Below, piece by piece: positions 55,238 through 64,000 of a stretch of 64,000 nt of DNA. The notes beneath the pieces were generated by a model that was given only the letters and a program-made list of their open reading frames with translations, ran no database searches and was not told the origin of the DNA. Origin of the DNA: Plecoglossus altivelis (taxonomy: Eukaryota > Chordata > Actinopteri > Osmeriformes > Plecoglossidae); NCBI GenBank assembly GCA_036571765.1, contig BROE01000011.1, forward strand, positions 11,560,707 to 11,624,706, written 5' to 3'. Numbering within the stretch: position 1 is the stretch's first letter; each line of letters begins with the position of its first letter. The translations under genes were made by a program, and so were the position numbers.

Positions 55238-56869
55238 CTGATGAGCTGCCTGCACAGAAGAAGAAACAAACCATCACCAGGAGAAAATTTTATTTACTTA
55301 TATTTGTTTGTTTGTTTGTTCCGTTTTCAATGAAATTGCCAGCAGCTCATGATCTAACTACATTTGGTTGATCGTGTGTCCTGCTTCCGAAAACCATCCT
55401 TCTTTTGCGTTTCTACGGAAACGCATTCTGCCCAAAGCTGTTTAGATCTGGCATGTTTAAACGTACAGGTTTTAAATTTTTTGATTTGCAGATGGTCGCT
55501 GTCCCATGTGTGCAGCGGGCGCATCTGAGATGCCTGTCATAGGCAGCAGGAAGCTTTCTATGCTGGTTTCAGTTTTAATGACAATGTGAAATGACATCCC
55601 AAGCATCTTTCGATGCGCGCCAAAGAATGACTCCTGTGCTAGGTTAAGCAGTAATGTTGCCTCTTGAATGGATTAAGCTGAACTGTAGATGATTGTGTCT
55701 TGAACATTACAACTATTCACCACTGGACTGGAAGGCTGAATCTTATCATCACCGGATAACTTCTGACGGCAGGTTCAGTCCTCTCTGGCAATGAGCATAT
55801 TTCCTGGAATAAAAGAAGAATGGTACATGTTGAAACAGGCTCATTGTGAAATTATTTTCACATATTATCGATGTGCATTGATGTTTTGTTTATCAATGCA
55901 TCAATGTGTATTGATTTATGCGTTTGGCTAAAAATAGGACAGGATATTAAGGGAAAGATTTAATCCTTATTCTAATTACTCTTAAGAACTTAGAACTTTG
56001 GTTCAAAGTACTTCATCTTGCGTAATACTGACCACAAGCCTACTTTCAGTGGTTAATCTAATGGATTTAACATTGCTGCACCTGACATTGACTTTATAAT
56101 AATACCTTTTGGTTCACTGACAGTTCTTGACATTTTGTGAGTTAATAACAGTTGTTTGTTGATTTAAAGCAGTTCTAAACAACATTTCAAAATGCTACTC
56201 AATTCTATTTACATAACTTCTGATTTGATTTTCGTTCACATTACATAAGTACAGATCATTTTGTTGTCTTGACAGTTAAAGTACAGATTGTTTAATTTCT
56301 GCTAAATGTCCACCTTCATTGGGAGGACAGAGATACTTGTCTTCATTTCAGTTCATTTTTAAAATCCATTTGAGGAGATACGACTAGTGACACGAGTTAT
56401 CTTGTTTTGTTTAACCCCTTGTGCTGCCTTTGGGTCATTATGATTCACTGTGTGTACAGCAGCAGTGAATCACAGTGAAACGAAATCAAGAAAATACCTC
56501 AAGACTCCTCTGTAGTTATTGTTTCCCATGATGCCCCAGCACAATCCATGCTGTGTGGAAATCTGTGTTGCCACTCATTTTGCCAGAGCAAATTAAAACG
56601 GAATCTCTTCTTAATGAGTGTAGTGTGTATGGTATGTAGTCGCTCATTACGCTAGTTACACAGATCAGATACTGGGGTCATTTGGAACACCGGCTTATTA
56701 AATTCTGTGCGTGTTGTTATGAATGCCTCTATTTGAGTGAAGCCCATCAAAGTTTTAGTTCCACTTAGTGTTTTGCCCAGTTTCCAGTTGAAGTGCTGCC
56801 AAATTCAAGTGCCAATTTGATGGATTGGAGACAGAGGCTGTCAGGAATTATGACTGAGTTGCACGTTTT

Positions 56870-57300
56870 AGAAATACACGCTTCTGAGATAAACGTTTTT
56901 CTTTTTTTCTTTTGCGATAAATGCTTCTGAGATACACGCTTTTGAGATACACGCTTTTGAGATACACGCTTCTGAGATACACGCTTTTGAGATACACGCT
57001 TCTGAGATACACGCTTCTGAGATACACGATTCTGAGATACACGATTATGAGATACACGCTTCTGAGATACACGATTCTGAGATACACGATTATGAGATAA
57101 ACGCTTTTGAGATACACACTTATGAGATAAAATCGTCTGAGATACACGATTATGAGATAAACGCTTCTGAGATAAACGCATCTGAGATACACGATTATGA
57201 GATACCCGATTCTGAGATACTCACTTCTGAGATACACGCTTATGAGATAAACGCTTATGAGATAAACGCTTATGAGATACACGCTTCTGAGATACACACT
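56870..57300. repeat. 15-bp minisatellite, about 27 units
   Basis: Units of type GAGATACACGCTTCT, with variants CGATTAT, CGATTCT and CGCTTTT. Because 15 is divisible by 3, it makes long but meaningless frames in all phases. Confidence 0.95.
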
Positions 57301-57614
57301 TAACTTTAACATGTATTAAATGCACAACTAATTTGGCAAGATTATTTCATATTTCAGTTGAAAATCTTCGTCTCAATTTCTGTTGTCTCAATTACTGCTA
57401 CTGTGACTACAATACATTTGTCAAAATAATTAATTGAAAGTTTTTCGTGTTTATTATAAATGTAACTGGGTCATTATGTTGTTATGTCATGTATGTTGTG
57501 TGTCTATACTGATATGTTTTTGTCAATTAAGTTTGTGCACAAAAGTTAATTGATCACGACAGAACAAGATCAAAGCCTGTAATCCTAACATGATTCGGAT
57601 GATGAGGATGAGAT

Positions 57615-57730
57615 AAGGGAAACAAAAAACACAGAAACAGAAATAGAACAAAATAGAAATAGAAAGAAAGAGAAAGAAATAGAACGAAATAGAATTAGAG
57701 AGAAACAGAAATAGAAAGAAATAGAAAGTT
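57615..57730. repeat. AGAAATAGAA purine repeat
   Basis: Irregular copies of AGAAATAGAAAGAA over about 115 bp. Confidence 0.85.
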
Positions 57731-58258
57731 TTCTGCGTGGGAAAAACTCACCATTTGTTGGATTTTGAAGACACGAGGTAGACATGTTTCCATAATGGAA
57801 TCATTCTTGACAACGAAGAAGCGAAAGAAAAAGCCATTGCTGTTTACCTTGCATCAGCAAGCAAACTTGTGCAGTTACATCTCCCTTTGCACCGCAATCA
57901 TTCTTTATCTCTCCATTCACGCGCAAAAACATTTGTTTAAATGACTAACATACACGCTGAGTCGAACGACAGACGTGGGCAAACAAGTCTGGCATCTCTA
58001 TACGACATCATTAGCTGACAGGAAAATGTTGTTATTCCCTAGTTCCTGTATTTGTCATCCTTGTGGCAATAGAGACGCAGCTCTTTCTGTGCGAGGGGAG
58101 ACATGCTGGGGGATTATAAAACACGATGATGAAATTCAGCCAGCGCAATGCTTTACTTCTCAGGGAGCATTTTCCAAAGGGATGATGGGAAGCAAGGAAG
58201 GGGTCAGCCAAATGGAGAGATTTGGGTAATACACCAGATGGGAATGGAATTAAGGACT

Positions 58259-58287
<29 letters not shown>
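58259..58287. repeat. Poly-G tract (about 28 G)
   Basis: An uninterrupted G run preceded by GGACTG; a possible G-quadruplex former and a likely sequencing slippage site. Confidence 0.9.
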
Positions 58288-58289
<2 letters not shown>

Positions 58290-59150
58290 CAGAAGTATTC
58301 CTCTTCACATCTTGTGGCTTACGTCAGACTTTGTCAAAATACCACGGAGGTGTCGTCACAAGTACCACTGCAAGTGTGCAAAAAGAAACGTGTGTTGGTC
58401 CATGTTATGGTCCTTTTTTTTACCCCCCTGGTGAAATACCATGATCATTCTCAGCAGAAGACTAAATAAGCTACTGAAGGGACAGGAAATGTTCATAGTC
58501 AGGGATTCAATTCCCCTTCAACTCAGCAAAACGGCAGTTGGTTATGAAAGTGGAACCTGTATTGAGCCCTAGAGGTCGTCTAAGTACTTTTGAATGTAAA
58601 TAACAACAGAAGCTGAAATGAGCCATTGTATGTACATGTTTGAAAATGATCTTATTTGTTGACAGTACACATCAGTCATGCAGTATTTCTTAAACGACAG
58701 ACCAACTTGTATGCAACTTCTAATGGTCTACTAGTCTGTTGACCGAATTAAAATAGATCAAAATAAATGTAAAGGGAATGTAAACACATTCAGATAATCT
58801 TTTATTTGGTCAGCCTCTTAGGATTTTCTGCTTAAGCTGCGAATGGTCGGGGTCCTGTTCTTAGGCTAACAAATCCTTTCGTAACACCGCTGATTGTCGT
58901 AGGGGATTACTTCCCTATTTTGCCGATTTGTCGCCGAAACATCCGTGATGTAATGAAAGTATGAGGAAAACAAACAAACAGATCAAGTCTTTATATAGAC
59001 AACATTGTTTACTCTTGTTAGTAACCAGTGTTTGCTGTCAATCATTGAGGTATTGGTTTGAGTTTCCGGTGCTTACTTGTATTCAAGACCTTCATCCATG
59101 ACTTTAGGGTCAGGGGTAGGGTCAAGATCAAGTTTTCATCAATGACTTCA

Positions 59151-59163
59151 GGGTCAAAGGTCA
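59151..59163 (+). promoter_or_regulatory. DR1-type motif upstream of ctss
   Basis: GGGTCA-A-AGGTCA, in the second copy of a roughly 50-bp tandem repeat (59100-59180) and 2 kb upstream of ctss. Function unknown. Confidence 0.3.
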
Positions 59164-60506
59164 GAGTCAAGATCAAGTCTGATTGTCAAATAAGGAGATT
59201 AACAGAGAAAAAGTGGATTGCACTTATTAGGGTTTTTATTAATGCAGTCTGATTAGAACCAATTACTTTTATAAATGGTCAGCCTGCAAGACAGAACCCT
59301 GCTACTTGATTTGACCTTAAACGTTTGGAAAGTGAAAGTTCTATTTTGCCATCTACAAAACTGATTGACAGTAGGTTTGAAAATGTACAACTCATTTTCT
59401 TATTAAGTCACAATTGGATATAGTACAGATAAACTATATTCCCATCTTTTGATGACCAAAAATGTGTTGGTCTGTTTTAGGACTGCATCAATCACATGCT
59501 TTGACACTGAATATATTAATCAAGTTGCAATTTGTAAAGTCCTACCTTGTACCAAATGTTTCGACTCTGTTTCCTTCCGCATTTAAAAAAAAAAATATTC
59601 TCAGACGCCCCAGTTGGTTTGTCCTGGAGAAAATGATGAATCAGGAAATCGCCATCTGTTGTCTTGGAAACCTCGCTCGCGGGTTATTCTCTCCAAACCC
59701 CGTGGACAGGAAGAGATTGGTGACGCAGGCACTGTTCATTTTTTGCCAAAAGTCATTTAGGTCATTAAGGATCTTAGCGGGGCGGGCGGGCCCCCCTCTT
59801 GTTCATATCGGTGTCTGACAGTAGTTACATGTCATGTAATATATAGCTCTCATAAAAAGGTTAAAAACTTAAACAGAATAGGCCTACATTTAATGTACAA
59901 AATGCTTCGTTTATTTCTAATCATACTTATTAAAGCAATCTTTCAGTTGTCACAGCATTCTCAAGAAATCATATTCAAGACTTCAGAATGAAGGATCGGT
60001 GAATGAATAAGTGACAGGTGTATGATTCCTTTGGTAAGCTGTGGGGGTTTGTGCAGAGTTGTCTGAACCGAAGGCCGTTCCCTTAAGGAAGGAAATGACT
60101 TTTAAAAATGCAAAGTTAGAGGTCTCCTGTGTAGCGTATTCTATTGAGTGTTTTCCTATGCACAATATGACGTTTCTTAGTGTTTTGTAGAATTGTGAGA
60201 AAACAACGAGAAATAATATCGCAATAACAATGAAATATATCGACGCAAAGACTCAACGCTTTCCCCCTTGTCCGGCAGCAATAAGCAGACCTGTCTATGA
60301 TAAACTGCAGCGAGTATTATTAGTGCTTTCAGTGACGAAAACTGAAAGCTTAGAACGTTACGTCACCGACATGAATACATTTAGTATATTTCTGGCAATT
60401 GTGTCTGTGATTAACGGCCTTATCTCCGTGTCGTGTCTTGTCCAAACAAGGTATGATAAAAACGTCCTCTTGACAAATTCAATGGCAGATTGATGGAGAG
60501 CTGTTG

Positions 60507-60520
60507 CCGCCATCTACTGT
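60507..60520 (-). promoter_or_regulatory. CTCF-type motif, reverse, one mismatch
   Basis: ACAGTAGATGGCGG on the minus strand, 13 of 14 positions of the CTCF core, about 640 bp upstream of ctss. Confidence 0.35.
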
Positions 60521-61163
60521 TCTGCAGTGCGCGGGCAGGCGACAACGTTAGACAAACTCAACTAATCATAAAACAAGCAATACACCTCCAACCGTTTCTC
60601 AAAGAAGCCTGACTGTGCACCTCCCCCCTTTAAAACATTCAGTCACCAACACCATGCTTATAATAATAGAGCGCCGTAAAAACGCTGTTAGACCTACCCT
60701 CTTTCCATTAACTCATTTAATTGATGAGCCACACCCTTCTAAACTCACTAACCTTAATCCTGAGGATAATGCGCTCTCCTTGATGGCCTATTTAACCAAT
60801 CGTTAATCGGTAAAAGTTAATTACTTACACATGAGAAACACTGCGCGGAGTTTTGTTATGGTCCTGTGATCAGAGACAATAAATAATCGATGAATATTTT
60901 AGTTACGATATTTGACTAATTTCATGGCGTTGTTGCCTTTGGACTGAGGTAGATATCGCAATATTATTAGTGTTTGACGGACACAACCGTATTACTTGAT
61001 GGCACGAATATAGACAGGCCTGAAGTTATATGTAACCTGCAACACCCTGGAGTTTTACCATTTTAAAGTATCTCTTCCAAACACCACCGCAGTTATCGAT
61101 TTTCCCAAACTACATTGCATTGTGACAAGAAGTGATCATTGTTGACTGATCCCAATCGGAAAG

Positions 61164-63052
61164 ATGTTCAGAAGGCTGTTATTTGTCCTTTTGTGGGGCT
61201 CCGGAGTCGCCTTTACCGAATACAGTTTAGATGAGCAATGGAACTTTTGGAAGAAGACGCATGGTAAATTGTACCTGCATAAGGTATGGGGTAGTAACAT
61301 TTCTCCAATTAAATTAGTGTTTGTTAGTTTCCTGAATCACATGCATTGACGAAAGGAAATGAAATAATTGGCTTTACTTTATTGAATGACCTGTGTCATT
61401 GCACCAAAAGGAAAATGGTCATTATGTTGTTTAGTAAGTACCGGGTGTTTTCCAGTGCACCATTTACAGCAAACGGGTAACGTTGATGCATTTTGAAGCT
61501 TTGCAAATTGACTGTTATTTGGTCAGATTGAAGAGTTCGGCCGCCGGCGGATATGGGAAGAGAATCTGAAGATGATTAATCTACATAACCTGGAGGCTTC
61601 GATGGGCGTGCACACGTATGACCTAGCCATGAACCACTTGGGAGACTTGGTGAGCGAAAGAAATTTACTGTCACGACAACACTGCGTATTCCCAAGTGTA
61701 GACAGACTTGAACTAAAACTCCTTGAATAGTAAAAAAGAAAAAAAAAGAAACTTCTCGTCTTTTTCGGATGGTTTTTGTTATCATATCCTTCTGGCAGAC
61801 CTTTGAAGAGATCTCCAGCACACTATCACACATCCGTATTCCCTCTGACGAGGAGAGGAAACGTTCAACCTTAACCAGGATGCCAGTGATATCTGTGCCG
61901 TCGTCTCTGGACTGGAGAGAGAAGGGCCTTGTCTCTGACGTGAAATTGCAGGTATAAGACACTTTCTCCGCATGAGGAGAAACCAGCATTTTGTCTTTTG
62001 ACGACCGGTTTTCATTGATATGGCTACTTGTGTAAACCTGTTCTAGTATGAAGGGCAATATCCCTATTGTAAATTCCCATCTAACAAGACACACGATTTG
62101 CTGAAAGATGGAGATGTTATACCCCGTCCAGAACTACTGTAGAGCAAGATGCCTTGGTCTTTAGTCTCTGCATTGTTGTTCAAACGAAGGCTTCCCATGA
62201 GCTGAGGCTGACCGTGTCTGCAAACCAGATCATATATCGTTGATGGGATGATCTTAATAGTGTTCTGTGTGGTCTAGCTGGTGTAGATCCGAATGTTTGA
62301 CCTGTTTTTGCAGGGTTCCTGCGGTTCTTGTTGGGCCTTCAGTGCTGTAGGGGCTTTGGAAGGTCAACTCAAGAAGGCCACAGGAACCCTGATCAACCTC
62401 AGCCCTCAGAACTTGGTGGATTGCTCTGGCAAGTACGGCAACTATGGCTGCGACGGCGGCTTCATGACCAACGCGTTCAAATACGTCATCCAAAATCAAG
62501 GGATTGCTTCCGAGGCAGCGTATCCCTACGTTGGCAAGGTGAGTCAGATCTGTTTTAGGACTAGAAGTGATTTTTTTTTTTTTGGGGGGGGGGTAGAGGC
62601 TGTATAACAGAAAATGTCTCAAAGTACTTTTAGTTTTGGTTTGATAAAAGCTCTAGTGCTCATCAAATAATCAGATAGGATTAGAGAAGGTTGGGTTAGA
62701 GGGGGTTGGATGTGGGGTTGCTGGTTTAGGATCGCACTCAATCCATTGACAGGTCTTGGATCCACATTGTTGTAAGCAGAAGTGAGAGATGGCTGTGATT
62801 GGTCATCAGGTGTGTGTGTGTACCAGGTCAGGTGTGATCTCACCTATTTCTTTACCTTTTCAGCAAGGAGGCTGCAAGTATAAGACAGAACACCGAGCTG
62901 CTAACTGCACTGGCTATGAGTTCTTACCCATGGGAGACGAGGAGGCAATGAAGGAGGGTCTGGCCATTATCGGTCCCATCTCTGCTGCCATCGACGGCTC
63001 CAGGCCTAAATTTGTCTTTTATCACCAAGGTAAGTATTCTGAATGTTGGCAA

Positions 63053-63088
<36 letters not shown>

Positions 63089-63648
63089 TTAACAACTTGA
63101 CTTGTGCCAATTCTCTGCCCTGATGCATGTCTCTGCTGGCCACTGTCATGTTCCCTTCGATGTTTTTGTTTTTTGAAGCACTAAGAAACGGTAGCTTTGC
63201 ATGTTGTCTCTCGTACATTATGAGTAATAATGAAGCCAAACCCAACTGGCAGGCAGCCTACTTGGAACAGTGTTACTCTTCTTTGCATGCTGTTTACTGA
63301 ATGATTAATGATTAATCCTGATATTAAATGATTCATTTACTGTCCCTGACAGGAGTTTACAATGACCACACATGTACAAGAAAAGTAAATCACGCCGTCT
63401 TGGTAGTGGGTTATGGATCTGTACGTGGACAGGATTACTGGCTCGTCAAGAACAGGTTTTTGTTTTTTAAGGTTCTTCATCAGTCTTCTTCCTAATCCAA
63501 GACAGTAAAGATGTATGTAGTAAACTTGTTTTTTTCCCTTCACTTCAGTTGGGGCGTATACTTCGGGGACAAAGGCTATATCAAAATGGCGAGAAATGAA
63601 GACAATCAGTGTGGTATAGCACTATATCCATGCTACCCAATTATGTGA
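61164..63648 (+). CDS. ctss: Cathepsin S-like lysosomal cysteine protease (329 aa)
   Basis: A papain-family (C1A) endopeptidase of lysosomes; cathepsin S processes the MHC II invariant chain. Seven exons: 61164-61283, 61527-61649, 61799-61951, 62314-62538, 62864-63029, 63353-63455 and 63549-63648 (990 nt, in frame). Signal peptide MFRRLLFVLLWGSGVAF. The propeptide carries an ERWNIN-type helix (EFGRRRIWEENLKMINLHN). The mature enzyme starts near residue 115 (PSSLDWREKG). The triad is Cys138 (GSCGSCWAF), His276 (VNHAVLVVGYG) and Asn296 (VKNSWG), with the oxyanion Gln in KLQGSCG. Disulphide cysteines and the GCDGGFM motif are present. Close to cathepsin S/K; length equals human CTSS (331). The linkage to vps72 and lingo4 favours ctss. 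AATAAA lies at 63764-63769. Confidence 0.93.
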
Positions 63649-63763
63649 AAATTAAACACCAGGGATGGACTTTTACCTGCTTGTTTTGGACTCCGAACAA
63701 ATCAAATCAAGTTTGTTCGTTCGTGTGTGTGCGCGCGCATGTTTTCCAGTGAAAAAATGTTAT

Positions 63764-63769
63764 AATAAA
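63764..63769 (+). terminator. ctss: Polyadenylation signal of ctss
   Basis: AATAAA about 115 bp after the stop codon. Confidence 0.7.
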
Positions 63770-64000
63770 GAATTACAACTGTAAATGTGAATGTCTTCAC
63801 AATAAATCTCATCTTGCACATAGCAATACACACAGCCTGCCAGAAGGGAGCGCTGTCACTGCATTAAAACACCAGGAAAGCCATAGTACAGTGGCTTCAA
63901 TAAACAGACATGTTTGAATGCTCTAAAATCAAGAGTTGAAGCAAGTTACTTACGTGTATTGTTGGGTTTTATTGTGTAACAAACGTGAGTAAAAATTTAA

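Larger units (their letters stand above)
55260..61163. other. Intergenic region between lingo4 and ctss
   Basis: No convincing gene. It holds the 15-bp minisatellite (56870-57300), an AGAAATAGAA-type purine repeat (57615-57730), a G run (58259-58287), a tandem repeat with a DR1 motif (59100-59180) and a CTCF-like motif at 60507. Non-coding 5' exons of lingo4 may lie in the left part. Confidence 0.5.

Noticed and set aside
56765..57312. 138- and 154-codon minus-strand frames
   Set aside because: Translation of the 15-bp minisatellite in different phases; no start context or homology.
60230..60493. 87-codon plus-strand frame upstream of ctss
   Set aside because: No known family, no splice or promoter context; length is within chance for this AT content.

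Overview
This window is from a ray-finned (teleost) fish nuclear genome. It carries spliced vertebrate genes with GT-AG introns, long intergenic and UTR stretches, microsatellites, palindromic MITE-like repeats and one assembly gap of N at 33007-33248. Ten protein-coding genes can be read. All products were recognised from sequence alone, and exon borders were placed by eye from frame, splice signals and known family proteins.

Layout: 1-4.8 kb is GT/GA-rich sequence with no convincing gene. A 1,163-residue multi-AT-hook protein (+, 6426-9917) and a 1,645-residue C2H2 zinc-finger protein (+, 12204-17141) follow, each with a single coding exon. Next is an apolipoprotein cluster: an apoE-type gene (-, 17973-19655) and two nearly identical apoA-IV-type genes in divergent orientation (-, 22446-23452; +, 25834-26837). 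Then come tomm40 (-, 27892-30369), ddx6 (-, 36268-40005), hormone-sensitive lipase lipe (-, 43135-47699), vps72 (-, 49451-52320), a LINGO-family gene, probably lingo4 (-, 53414-55237), and cathepsin S-like ctss (+, 61164-63648).

The apo-tomm40 linkage matches the vertebrate APOE-TOMM40 neighbourhood, and vps72-lingo4-ctss resembles a block of human 1q21. Lipid transport (apoE, apoA-IV) and lipolysis (lipe) lie within 30 kb, but nothing shows co-regulation of lipe with the apo genes. The apo genes have TATA boxes and nuclear-receptor-type motifs. These include a DR1/IR1 composite, AGGTCA-A-AGGTCA-C-TGACCA, midway between the divergent apoA-IV copies.

Most notable: (1) the apoA-IV inverted pair is near-identical from intron 1 to the 3' UTR but not at the promoters, which suggests gene conversion; (2) a compensated +2/-2 frameshift in one copy creates a cysteine; (3) the AT-hook gene has a 36-copy heptapeptide array with higher-order structure, a perfect 129-bp duplication and a second pentapeptide array; (4) lipe appears to lack the exon for a conserved N-terminal segment and the RRxS phosphorylation motif; (5) CTCF-type motifs occur in convergent orientation around the left half of the window. 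No clearly new enzymatic or defence system was found; the two large nuclear proteins are the least explained genes.
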